Source: Arthrobacter endolithicus
GTDB lineage: Bacteria > Actinomycetota > Actinomycetes > Actinomycetales > Micrococcaceae
Length of the DNA stretch: 64,000 nt
Assembly (NCBI RefSeq): GCF_026627425.1
Contig: NZ_JAPNLH010000008.1
Span: 62,001-126,000 of the forward strand
Direction of reading: 5' to 3'
The notes under the pieces were generated by a model. The model saw only the letters and a list, made by a program, of their open reading frames with translations. It did no database searches and had not been told where the DNA came from. Below are positions 11,039 through 21,706 of the stretch, piece by piece; within the stretch, counting starts at the first letter, position 1, and every line of letters begins with the position of its first letter. A program made the position numbers and the translations under genes.

Positions 11039-11550
11039 TCGTGCGCTCTGCTGAAGGATAGAGATGCACACGCACTATGTGCGGAAAAGGCACTGTGTGC
11101 GGCAGGAGCCCCGTAAGCGGCAAGACCCGCTGGGCCGGCACCTGACGGGATCGGGTCGGAAGAGTTGAGCACTGGCGCAATCCTTTTCAACGGCTGGAAC
11201 ACTGCGGCCACGGGTGAGTGATCGCCTCAAGCTGCCGTTGACGACCGTACGCCTCGTGAGCGTGCCCTGAATCACAACGGAACAACTTTCGCTTCAACGT
11301 ACTACATGTGACGCCGAAGTCAATCTGGAATCCGCACGTCAGCCTAAGCTGTGACTTGTTGTCAGCACGGCAGTCTTAGCTGCCGCAGAATACCGGATCC
11401 GCATGTATCCGCGGACTGCAGGGTACCCAAGGGCGGCCCCGGTCTTGGACTTCAGCAGCCCGGCGCGGCTCCGCGGAGGAACGGGCCGTCCGGATTGACC
11501 GCCAGATCGTTACCGGCGCGCGGCCCTGAGCGACGAAGCTAAGCAATACC
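11039..11550. other. Intergenic region, 0.5 kb, between the ABC importer and FUSC genes
   Basis: No convincing gene was found on either strand. It must hold the promoter region of the importer operon (candidate at 11296-11323) and the untranslated end of the FUSC gene. Frames of 60-70 codons are present but lack ribosome-binding sites and recognisable content. Confidence 0.5.
11296..11323 (-). promoter_or_regulatory. Candidate sigma-70-type promoter of the peptide importer operon
   Basis: Reading the minus strand, TTGACT (11323-11318) is followed by a 16-base spacer and TACGTT (11301-11296). It lies about 260 bases upstream of the first permease start, which would give a long leader. The match is moderate. 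Confidence 0.35.
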
Positions 11551-13737
11551 TCATCGTGCTCCCTTGGCCGCACGGGCGCCGGCCGCGCCGTTGTTATAGG
11601 CCGTCTTCCGGGTCTCGCGCAGCAGGTGCACCATCGTGTCGATACTGTTGGCGACGCCGTCGGCCGCGTCCAGGACGGACGGCATGACCGCCTCCCGGAC
11701 GGCAGAGGGTAGGTCCGCCGACGCTTCCAGATCCCGGCGCAGAACGTCATAAGCCGCACGCTGGCTGACCGTTCCCCGCGGCGGCGTCCCCTGCGCCGCA
11801 GCCTCCGCACAGGCCGCCAGAGTGCGGTCCGCATTGGAGATGAACGGTGCCAGCATTGTGAACAGCTGTTCGGCGGGCTGATGGTTCTGCTGCAGGGAGA
11901 GCCTCGCGGCATCGATCACCATCGCGGACTGCACCAGCAGGTGGCTTTGGACCAACACGCCCTCGGCAATATACAGCACCCTTGTTCCAGTGACAGGCTC
12001 AGCCTGAGTCCGGTCCAACGAGGCCTGGGCGTTGGACCGTGCCCGGCGCGCCCCGATGCGGGCAGTATCGATGAGGGACTTGCTCGCCTGCGGATCCGTG
12101 ACGGCCGCCAGATACCGGCGATAGGCCGCGAGCAGTTCGGCTATCCGGGCGGGTAGGTAGGCCCGCTCCCAGGCGGGCCAGACCGCCGTCGCGACGACGA
12201 CGAGGACACCGCCAAGGACAGTGTCAAGGAGCCGTGGGACGACGACGACGGCAGCCGGGGAACCGGCGAGGTCGAGTAAGGCGACCAGGTAGGCCGCGAT
12301 CCACGTCCCCATGAACAAGGCGTTCGGTGCACCGGAGGCCCGGACCCCGAATACGAAGACCACCACCAAGGCAATCAGCGCATAAGGCCCGGCCGGGGCC
12401 AATACAAAGGTGGCCGCCGTGCCGATACACAGCCCCACCACCGTGCCGAGCAACCGTGCCGTGGTGCGTTGCAGCGTCGCGGCGAAATCCGGCCGGAGCA
12501 GGATCAGCACCATCAGCGGGATCCAGTAGCCGCGGTCACCGCCGGGCAGCAGCCGGGCCAACGCATCGGTCCCAGTCACCAGAATGGCCAGCCGAATGGC
12601 GTGCCGGGCAATAGCGGAGTTCCCGTTCAGGTTGGCCCGCAGGGTGGCCATTGGTGCCTGCAGCACCACCCGCGAATTCCCCACCCGGGCCGGCTTCTCC
12701 AGCACTCTGCCCTCCAGCGCCCCGGGCGTGACGATCCGCCCGCAGGCGCGCAGCTGGCCGCTCAGCGCCCGGCCATGCAGCAGCGCGAAATGTCCGGTGG
12801 GCGAGTCCGGAAAACCCGCCATCACGTCCTCCATCCGCCTCAAGGCGGCCATCGCGGGGTTCACGGCAGCGTCATCAAACGGGCGTCCCTTGCGCAGCGC
12901 AGCGGCGACCGCGTCCAAGGCGGTGCCGGCTGCCAAGAGCAATTCATGCACCGCCGTGCGCTGCACCGTCTTTTCCGCGCGGTCAAACCTTTCCACGCAG
13001 TATGCCAGCGCTATAATTTCCAGCCGCAGCCGTTCGGCTTCATCGAGCAACGCCCGGTATGACTGCATGCTGGGCCCGTGACCGTGGCCGAAACCGGTGA
13101 TGGTGTCCCGCGCCTTATCCAGTACTGCAGCGGCTCCCGGGGCCATCCGCTTGGGCTGCGCGGAGCGCGCCCGCTGGGCCAGTTTGCCGTAAAGGTCCGC
13201 GAGCGCGGTGCGTTCGGGACCGTGCCGGCGCAAGGGCCAGCCGGCGACGGCGAACAGGCTCTGCAGCAGCGCTGCCGCGGTGATCACCGCAGCGATGGAC
13301 ACCGCGTCGGAGGGCGACTGCGGGAATCGATTAAGTACGATGGCCACCGCCGTAGCGGCACTGCCGATCTGCGCTACGTTAGCGCCCAGCGACAGCAACA
13401 TGCCGGTAACGAACGAAAACACGGCAACCAACAGCAGCGACAGCGGCACGGAGTGGGCGCACAACACCGTCAGCCCACCACCAATCCCGGCAGCCACAGC
13501 CGTGGCGCTCATTCGCGCCAGCCGGAGCCGGTAACCGCCGGGCCGGTCCGCAAAGGCCGCAAACAACGCACCAACTGCGCCGAAGACACCAATGCCGATA
13601 TTTCCGGCCGCAATACCAACCACGAGCGGAATCCCCACGCCCACGGCGTTGCGCGCCGCCACCACGGGGTCCGATTGCGAAAAATCCAGCCGCAGTGATG
13701 CTTTGGCGGTAGCGGAGATGGACGTTAGGGCGGGCAC
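11551..13737 (-). CDS. FUSC family membrane protein
   Basis: About 728 residues if GTG 13737 is used. Two blocks of hydrophobic helices are visible (about 30-170 and 365-500), each followed by a long cytoplasmic helical region, the layout of the FUSC/YccS/aromatic-acid-exporter group. The second block has the characteristic GYWIPLMVLILLRPDFAATL. The start is uncertain: AAGGAG abuts GTG 13737 with no spacer, and a longer frame (to 13857) would overlap the divergent CoA-transferase gene. Members are thought to be pumps or envelope proteins; the substrate is unknown. Confidence 0.8.
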   Translation of the reverse strand: MPALTSISATAKASLRLDFSQSDPVVAARNAVGVGIPLVVGIAAGNIGIGVFGAVGALFAAFADRPGGYRLRLARMSATAVAAGIGGGLTVLCAHSVPLSLLLVAVFSFVTGMLLSLGANVAQIGSAATAVAIVLNRFPQSPSDAVSIAAVITAAALLQSLFAVAGWPLRRHGPERTALADLYGKLAQRARSAQPKRMAPGAAAVLDKARDTITGFGHGHGPSMQSYRALLDEAERLRLEIIALAYCVERFDRAEKTVQRTAVHELLLAAGTALDAVAAALRKGRPFDDAAVNPAMAALRRMEDVMAGFPDSPTGHFALLHGRALSGQLRACGRIVTPGALEGRVLEKPARVGNSRVVLQAPMATLRANLNGNSAIARHAIRLAILVTGTDALARLLPGGDRGYWIPLMVLILLRPDFAATLQRTTARLLGTVVGLCIGTAATFVLAPAGPYALIALVVVFVFGVRASGAPNALFMGTWIAAYLVALLDLAGSPAAVVVVPRLLDTVLGGVLVVVATAVWPAWERAYLPARIAELLAAYRRYLAAVTDPQASKSLIDTARIGARRARSNAQASLDRTQAEPVTGTRVLYIAEGVLVQSHLLVQSAMVIDAARLSLQQNHQPAEQLFTMLAPFISNADRTLAACAEAAAQGTPPRGTVSQRAAYDVLRRDLEASADLPSAVREAVMPSVLDAADGVANSIDTMVHLLRETRKTAYNNGAAGARAAKGAR

Positions 13738-13786
13738 TCCTTCAGTATGGCATCGAGCCCCGGTGCAACCATCTGCTATTGAGGTG

Positions 13787-13816
13787 TTGATAGGTTCGGC
13801 TCCGGCCCGGTACTTA
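13787..13816 (+). promoter_or_regulatory. Candidate promoter of the CoA-transferase / acyl-CoA dehydrogenase genes
   Basis: TTGATA (13787-13792), an 18-base spacer and TACTTA (13811-13816) lie 31 bases before the ATG at 13848. A GAAGGA ribosome-binding site follows at about 13836. Confidence 0.45.
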
Positions 13817-13847
13817 AAATCTGACCGCAGAACACGAAGGACGAGAA

Positions 13848-15044
13848 ATGCTGCCAAACTCCGCGCCTGCAGAACAATTAGCCGCCGGTCCGCTTGAGGG
13901 AATCATCATCGCCGACTTTTCCCGCGTTTTGGCCGGCCCGCTGGCCACCATGACACTGGCGGATCTGGGCGCCCGGGTGATCAAGGTTGAGCGGCCTGGC
14001 ACAGGGGATGACACCCGCCAGTGGGGACCGCCGTTTTCCGCAACGGGGGCGACATACTTTGACAGCGTTAACCGCAATAAGGAATCCGTCTGCCTGGATC
14101 TTACCGACCCGGCCGACCGAAAACTGGCGCGCACGCTTGCGCTGCGGGCCGACGTCGTCGTCGAGAACTTCATGACCGGCACGATGGAGAAGCTTGGGCT
14201 CGGCTTCGCCGACCTCGCAGTGCAGAACCCCGGCCTGATCTATGCCTCGATCACCGGATTCGGCAGCGCCGGGGGCGCAGCACTGCCGGGCTACGATTTT
14301 ATCGTCCAGGCACTGGGCGGCCTGATGAGTATTACCGGCAAGGCCGACGGCGGTCCGGTCAAGGCAGGCGTTGCGCTGGTGGATGTGCTGACCGCGAAGG
14401 ATGCCGCCATTGGCATACTTGCGGCACTGACCGCGCGCCACGCCACCGGTCGCGGGGCGCGGCTGGAGCTGAATCTGCTCTCCAGCCTGCAGGCAGCCCT
14501 GGTCAACCAGGGGCAGGCCTATCTGGGGGCGGGCCAAATCCCCGGCCGGCTGGGCAACGACCATCCATCAATCGTGCCCTACCAGCTGCTCCGGTGCGCC
14601 GACGGACCGCTCGCGGTGGCCTGCGGGAACGATGCCCAATTTGCCCGGTTTGCGGCGGTGCTGGGCCGCGACGAGCTAGCTGCCGATCCACGGTTTGCAA
14701 CCAACAGCGCCCGTGTGGCGCACCGTGGAGAGTTGGTGGAACTGCTGGAGCAGGTGCTGCACACCGCCCCGGCGGGACACTGGCAGACCCAATTGACCGC
14801 TGCGTCTGTTCCGGCCGGTCAGGTGGCCACCATTGCGGAGGGCCTGGACTACGCCGTTTCGCTCGGACTTGAGCCGGTCATCGAGGTCCAGGATCCGGGG
14901 GGCGGACCGGCGGGCCTGCAGGTGCGCCACCCCATTTCATGGACCCCGCCGCTGCGCGTGCGCAGCCAGGCGCCGCCGGCTTTGGGTGCGCACGATCAGA
15001 GCGTCCGCGGCTGGCTTGCGGCGGACTGGACGCCCACGGAGTAG
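13848..15044 (+). CDS. Class III CoA-transferase (CaiB/BaiF family)
   Basis: 398 residues from ATG 13848, with GAAGGA upstream. The N-terminus reads LEGIIIADFSRVLAGPLATM, then LGARVIKVERPGTGDDTRQW and a segment DLTDPADRKLARTLALRADV, all typical of the family. The catalytic Asp is the one in PGYDFIVQALGG. Such enzymes move CoA between a thioester and a carboxylate. Only 57 bases separate it from a glutaryl-CoA-dehydrogenase-like gene, so transfer of CoA from succinyl-CoA to glutarate (as in human SUGCT) is the best guess. Confidence 0.88.
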   Translation: MLPNSAPAEQLAAGPLEGIIIADFSRVLAGPLATMTLADLGARVIKVERPGTGDDTRQWGPPFSATGATYFDSVNRNKESVCLDLTDPADRKLARTLALRADVVVENFMTGTMEKLGLGFADLAVQNPGLIYASITGFGSAGGAALPGYDFIVQALGGLMSITGKADGGPVKAGVALVDVLTAKDAAIGILAALTARHATGRGARLELNLLSSLQAALVNQGQAYLGAGQIPGRLGNDHPSIVPYQLLRCADGPLAVACGNDAQFARFAAVLGRDELAADPRFATNSARVAHRGELVELLEQVLHTAPAGHWQTQLTAASVPAGQVATIAEGLDYAVSLGLEPVIEVQDPGGGPAGLQVRHPISWTPPLRVRSQAPPALGAHDQSVRGWLAADWTPTE

Positions 15045-15101
15045 CGTCAGGAGGGTAACGACGCGGGAAGCACCCGGACCCTTCGATTGGAAAGCCATCC
15101 C

Positions 15102-16274
15102 ATGACCGACGCTGTTGATCTGATCGATATTGATTCCCTGCTGAGCCCGGCGGAAATTGCCCTGCGTGCCTCCGTCCGGTCTTTTGTGGACAGCACCATC
15201 AAACCCAACATTGCCCAATGGTACGAGGACGCGATCTTTCCGCTGGACATTGTGCCGGAAATGGCGAAGCTGGGCCTGCTCGGCATGCACCTGGTGGGCT
15301 ACGGCTGCGCCGGCCGGTCCGCCGTTGACTATGGCCTTGCCGCGCTGGAACTGGAGGCCGGTGACTCAGGCCTGCGGACCTTCGTCAGTGTGCAGGGTTC
15401 GCTGGCCATGAGTGCCATCTACAAACACGGTTCCGAGGAACAGAAGAACGAGTGGCTGCCGCGGCTGGCCAGCGGCGAGGCGATCGGCTGCTTCGGCCTG
15501 ACCGAGCCTACCGCCGGTTCCGATCCGGCAGCGATGAAGACCTTCGCCCGCAGGGATGGCTCTGGCCCGGAGGCGGACTGGATCCTCGAGGGGAGCAAAC
15601 GCTGGATTGGCCTTGCATCCGTGGCCAAGGTCGCGGTGATCTGGGCGCAAACCGACGACGGCGTCCGCGGCTTTGTGGTCCCGACCGACACGCCGGGATT
15701 CACCGCGACAGCGATCGAACCGAAACTGTCCATGCGCGCCTCGATCCAATGCGACATTGCACTCTCCCAGGTCCGCCTGCCCGCTGGGGCGGTGCTCCCC
15801 CACGCGAAGGGCCTGCGCGGGCCGTTTGAATGCCTCAACGAGGCCCGGTACGGGATCATCTGGGGCGCCATGGGGGCAGCGCGGGACAGCTATCAGGCGG
15901 CCCTGGCCTACTCCCAGGAACGCCTGCAGTTCGACAAGCCGCTGGCGGGATACCAGCTGACGCAGGAGAAACTCGTCAACATGGCGCTGGAAATCGATAA
16001 GGGAACCCTGCTGGCCCTGCATTTGGGCCGGCTCAAGGATGCCGGCAGGCTCAGTCCGCAGCAGATTTCCGTCGGTAAGCTCAATAACTGCCGGGAGGCC
16101 ATCGCGATCTGCCGGGAGGCCCGCACCATCCTTGGCGGAAACGGCGTCACCCTTCACTACTCACCGCTGCGGCACGCGAACAATCTGGAGTCCGTGCGTA
16201 CCTATGAGGGAACCGATGAGGTGCACACCCTGATCCTGGGTCAACACATCACCGGAATCCCGGCGTTCCGGTAG
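15102..16274 (+). CDS. Acyl-CoA dehydrogenase, glutaryl-CoA dehydrogenase-like
   Basis: 390 residues from ATG 15102 (GGAAAG upstream; an in-frame TTG at 15087 is less likely). The chain shows the family's FAD and substrate signatures: CFGLTEPTAGSDPAAMKT, GSKRWIGLAS, and the C-terminal RTYEGTDEVHTLILGQHITG, whose Glu is the catalytic base position in glutaryl-CoA dehydrogenases. The reaction would be oxidation and decarboxylation of glutaryl-CoA to crotonyl-CoA in lysine or glutarate catabolism. The adjoining CoA-transferase supports this. Confidence 0.87.
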   Translation: MTDAVDLIDIDSLLSPAEIALRASVRSFVDSTIKPNIAQWYEDAIFPLDIVPEMAKLGLLGMHLVGYGCAGRSAVDYGLAALELEAGDSGLRTFVSVQGSLAMSAIYKHGSEEQKNEWLPRLASGEAIGCFGLTEPTAGSDPAAMKTFARRDGSGPEADWILEGSKRWIGLASVAKVAVIWAQTDDGVRGFVVPTDTPGFTATAIEPKLSMRASIQCDIALSQVRLPAGAVLPHAKGLRGPFECLNEARYGIIWGAMGAARDSYQAALAYSQERLQFDKPLAGYQLTQEKLVNMALEIDKGTLLALHLGRLKDAGRLSPQQISVGKLNNCREAIAICREARTILGGNGVTLHYSPLRHANNLESVRTYEGTDEVHTLILGQHITGIPAFR

Positions 16275-16291
16275 CAGCGCTCCGGCGCTGC
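16274..16291. terminator. Short hairpin between convergent genes
   Basis: GCAGCGC and GCGCTGC (7-bp stem) around a TCCG tetraloop directly after the acyl-CoA dehydrogenase stop. The convergent MFS gene ends 9 bases further, so it may serve both. Confidence 0.4.
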
Positions 16292-16299
16292 ACCCGCAA

Positions 16300-18462
<2,163 letters not shown>

Positions 18463-18608
18463 CTAGTCCTGCAGACTTGAGCTTCGGTAGACCCGGGCCA
18501 GGGAACCGCTCACTCCCTGAGGATCCAGCGGCGGAAGATACATGCCGCTGTTGACATGGATAGTTGGATCAATGTCCGTGGGCAGGACGCGCGGGGCCGA
18601 ACGCGCCG

Positions 18609-19109
18609 CTAGTGGTTGGCGAAATAGACCCACACGCCGATTATCCACGTGCCGCCGGCGAGCGAAGCGAAACCGAACTCTGCCAGCACGCCCAGGCCCG
18701 TGGCTTTAAGCGCCGCCGTGCTGGATGAGCAGGCAGCGGCGAAGCTGCGCTGCCGGGCCAGCTCGCTGCCAAAGAGTCCCAAGGCAAAACCGATCAGTAG
18801 CCCCACCACCGGAATGGCAAAGAAGCCCACGATGCCCAGTGCCAGGCCGGCCAGAATGGAACTCCCCGGAATCTGCCGCCGGCGCATGGCCCGTCCGGTC
18901 AGAACCGCACTGGAGACCATCCCGGCCGTCACCAGCAGAAGTCCGATGCCGAACACCACCCACCCGACAGGGCTCGACACCGCGATGGCCCATGCCAGCA
19001 GGCTGAGCGCAATCAGGATACTGCCCGGCAATACCGGCACCACGACGCCGACGGCTCCGAGAAGAATGAGCAGGCCGCAGATAATGGTCCAGAGAAGTCG
19101 GGCATCCAT
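18609..19109 (-). CDS. DUF456 family membrane protein
   Basis: 166 residues from ATG 19109. Hydrophobic throughout, with about four membrane segments and the DUF456 hallmarks VVVPVLPGSILIALSLLAWA and, in the second half, GLALGIVGFFAIPVVGLLIG. Normal family length. The function of the family is not known. It starts 23 bases downstream of the MFS gene at 19133 and is read in the same direction, so the two may be co-transcribed. Confidence 0.88.
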   Translation of the reverse strand: MDARLLWTIICGLLILLGAVGVVVPVLPGSILIALSLLAWAIAVSSPVGWVVFGIGLLLVTAGMVSSAVLTGRAMRRRQIPGSSILAGLALGIVGFFAIPVVGLLIGFALGLFGSELARQRSFAAACSSSTAALKATGLGVLAEFGFASLAGGTWIIGVWVYFANH

Positions 19110-19132
19110 GCCCTTAGTCTGACACCTGGCCG

Positions 19133-20416
19133 CTAGTCAACGCTCTTGATTTTGACGACGAAGACGGCACCGAGCAGCCCAATCACCGCCGCGACTATAT
19201 ACAAAAGCAAGTAGCCGCCGTCTACCGCGGTCACCAATAACCAGGCGACCGCCGGCGCGATTACTTGCGGCAGCGAATTCGCCACATTGATCACCCCCAT
19301 GTCCTTGCCGCGGTCGGCTGCGAACGGAAGAACCTGTGTCAGCAGCGCGAAATCCACTGCCAGGTAGGCACCATAGCCAACACCCAGGACCGCAGCTCCG
19401 ACCAAGGCACCGGGCCAGGTCGGGAAAAAGGCCAGAATGAGCGCGGCGAGGGCAATGATCACGGAGGAACCGATCACGAAAGGCTTGCGCTTGCCGACCC
19501 GGTCCGTCCAAAGTCCGCCAATCACGGCCGTCACGAGGGTCATCACCGCGTAAATACCCGTTAGTATCAGCACTCCGAACGCGGGATTCGGGTAATGCAC
19601 CGCGTCGATGAGGAAGAACAGCAGATACAGCGTCACCAGGTGCGTGCCGACGTTGACAAGGAACCGTGTCAGCCAGGCCCAGCAGAAATCCGGGAAAGCA
19701 AAAGGTGTAAAGAAGCTGACAATGAAGCCTCGCACCGAGAACGGCGGTCGCAGTGCCGGATCCAGAGGCTGGTCCTGGGAGGAGAACAGGTACAGGACGA
19801 TGCCGAGCATCAGCGCCGCCGCACAAATCATGTAGCCCAGCGTGAAATTGCCGGCCACGGCGGCTGCCACGCCGGCACCGACCAGGATGCCGGCGGTGGT
19901 CCCCATCGACGCGAGGCCGCCGACAGTGCCACGTTGGCGGACGGGAACCCGGTCCGGAATGGCGGCGGTGATGGCCGCAACCGCGCCGTTGCAGCCCAGC
20001 TGGACCAGGCACCATAGCGCGGTCATCCCCGCCACGCCGGGTGCGACGGTGAGGCCAAGCAAGCCGATGGTTCCCAGCAGAGCACCGATCAGCACCCAGG
20101 GAACTCGGCGGCCAAACCGGGACAGCGTCCGGTCTGAGAACGCCCCGAAGAGGGGGTTTGCCACCAGTGACACGGCCGCGCCGCAGCCGGTCACCAGGGC
20201 CAGTATGGCCTCTTTATGCGGGGCGTCAAAAAAGATGGCCTGCTGGCCCAGCAACACCTGGATCGGGCCGAAGAACGCGGCGTTAATGCCGACATTCACC
20301 AGGACCACGCCGGCGGTCCAGCGTGGACGCACGTTCAGGACCGGCTCGTTGAGGGCGCTGACCCCGGGGGGAATGTTCATGGCGGGGAAACTCTCCGCCG
20401 GCTGACCGAACGTCAT
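19133..20416 (-). CDS. MFS transporter, sugar-transporter-like
   Basis: 427 residues from ATG 20416 (AGAAGG upstream; ATG 20380 is an alternative). Twelve membrane segments with GAFSDRTLSRFGRRVPW in the first half and GGLWTDRVGKRKPFV in the second, a pattern shared with SLC45/sucrose-type and related MFS carriers. It lies downstream of a Gfo/Idh/MocA oxidoreductase, which often acts on sugars or inositols, so a sugar or sugar-derivative substrate is plausible. The leader between the two genes carries direct repeats (20454-20495). Confidence 0.8.
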   Translation of the reverse strand: MTFGQPAESFPAMNIPPGVSALNEPVLNVRPRWTAGVVLVNVGINAAFFGPIQVLLGQQAIFFDAPHKEAILALVTGCGAAVSLVANPLFGAFSDRTLSRFGRRVPWVLIGALLGTIGLLGLTVAPGVAGMTALWCLVQLGCNGAVAAITAAIPDRVPVRQRGTVGGLASMGTTAGILVGAGVAAAVAGNFTLGYMICAAALMLGIVLYLFSSQDQPLDPALRPPFSVRGFIVSFFTPFAFPDFCWAWLTRFLVNVGTHLVTLYLLFFLIDAVHYPNPAFGVLILTGIYAVMTLVTAVIGGLWTDRVGKRKPFVIGSSVIIALAALILAFFPTWPGALVGAAVLGVGYGAYLAVDFALLTQVLPFAADRGKDMGVINVANSLPQVIAPAVAWLLVTAVDGGYLLLYIVAAVIGLLGAVFVVKIKSVD

Positions 20417-20453
20417 GGCATGCCTTCTTCCCCGCAGACAACCGCCGGTGTCT

Positions 20454-20495
20454 GTGATCGGCGCTGTTGGTGATCAGCGGTGTTTGTGATCAGCG
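20454..20495. repeat. Three direct repeats GTGATC[A/G]GCG with a 16-bp period
   Basis: Copies at 20454-20463, 20470-20479 and 20486-20495; the last two are identical and contain the palindrome TGATCA. They lie 40-80 bases upstream of the MFS start at 20416. They could be a regulator-binding array or the product of local duplication. Confidence 0.7.
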
Positions 20496-20531
20496 TAACG
20501 CCATCGGGGCGTCGCGTCCGGGCTGGGCTGG

Positions 20532-20568
20532 CCGGCACGGTTCAGGCGGACGGACCGGCACGGTTCAG
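20532..20568. repeat. Duplicated 14-bp segment at the end of the oxidoreductase gene
   Basis: CCGGCACGGTTCAG occurs at 20532-20545 and 20555-20568, a 23-bp period. The second copy covers the oxidoreductase stop codon, so the 3' end of the gene was duplicated into the spacer. Confidence 0.75.
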
Positions 20569-21590
20569 CAATCCCGGGCGCGCACCTTTTCGATGATTCT
20601 CAGCACCTCCACCGCGTCCGCCGGGTCGACCGGAAGCGGACCGCCGTCCAGCAGCGCCGCAGCGAGCAGCTCGTAGAAGGCCGGGAAGTTGCCGCGTTCG
20701 GTCGGCACCGGAAGCAGAGCTACATCCAGGCCCAGTACACCCCAATTTTGCTCCGGGTCTTCGCCATACCCCGGGGTCCCGGGCAGAACGCCGGCAATGA
20801 TCTGTGCCTCCTGCAGGTCCGCCGTGGTCTTGGTGTACGCCGCCGTAGAGCCGAGCACGCGCAGTCTCGGACCCTTTTGTGCGGCACTGAGATTCATCCA
20901 CAAATGCGAGCGCACGCCATTTGCGTGCAGCAGTGCCACGAAATCGTCGTCGTCCGCTTTTTCCTGCGGACGTCGGGCACTTAACTCGCCGTACACCTGC
21001 GTCACTGGACCGAAAAGCTGCAGCGCCTGATCAATCAGATGACTGCCCAGGTCATACAGCAGGCCGCCGCCCTCGCGGGCCGTGGCGTCGGCTTTCCAGG
21101 GCTTGGAAATTTCCTGCGACCAGCGCTCCATCCGGGATTCAAAGCGGTAAACCTCCCCCAGCGCGCCCTCGTCCAGCAGTTTACGCAGCGTCAGGTATTC
21201 ACCATCCCAGCGCCGGTTTTGGTAGACGGTCAGCGGCGCTCCCACCTCGGCCGCATGATCCATCAATTCCTGCCCCTGGACCGAGGTGAGCGCAAAGGGC
21301 TTGTCAACGACGACGGCGATCCTGCGGCTCAGGGCCGCGTGCGCCAACGGCGCGTGGCTGGACGGGGGAGTACCGAGGACGGCCAAATCAAGTCCTGGCC
21401 GGGCGAAAAGTTCATCTGCGGTGTCCACAATCCGTGCCTGCGGGTACCGCCGCTGCGCCAGAGCCTGCCGTTCCGGATTGGCAGTGACAATGAAATCCAG
21501 GCTGTACCGCGGATTGGCGGCGATGGCGGGAGCGTGAAAAACGCTGCCGGCCAGGCCAAAGCCGACTACGGCGGTGCGGATGAGCTGCAT
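20565..21590 (-). CDS. Gfo/Idh/MocA family NAD(P)-dependent oxidoreductase
   Basis: 341 residues from ATG 21590, preceded by AAGG (GTG 21599 is an alternative). The N-terminus has the Rossmann nucleotide-binding pattern VVGFGLAGSVFHAPAI; the conserved catalytic-site segment EKP appears as VDKPFALT, and the C-terminal beta-sheet domain begins near YQNRRWDGEYLTL. Such enzymes oxidise or reduce sugars, inositols or related compounds. It is likely in one unit with the MFS gene downstream. It is divergent from the S9 peptidase. Confidence 0.87.
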   Translation of the reverse strand: MQLIRTAVVGFGLAGSVFHAPAIAANPRYSLDFIVTANPERQALAQRRYPQARIVDTADELFARPGLDLAVLGTPPSSHAPLAHAALSRRIAVVVDKPFALTSVQGQELMDHAAEVGAPLTVYQNRRWDGEYLTLRKLLDEGALGEVYRFESRMERWSQEISKPWKADATAREGGGLLYDLGSHLIDQALQLFGPVTQVYGELSARRPQEKADDDDFVALLHANGVRSHLWMNLSAAQKGPRLRVLGSTAAYTKTTADLQEAQIIAGVLPGTPGYGEDPEQNWGVLGLDVALLPVPTERGNFPAFYELLAAALLDGGPLPVDPADAVEVLRIIEKVRARDC

Positions 21591-21706
21591 GGCTGTCACC
21601 TTACCGCCAGTGTCCAGCTCGGGAGGATCGGCGTCCGGATCGTGCGGTCCGCACTGGCATCAAACACTCTGGCTCCCTCGCGGTGGGAAGCATTAGGCTC
21701 GGCAGA

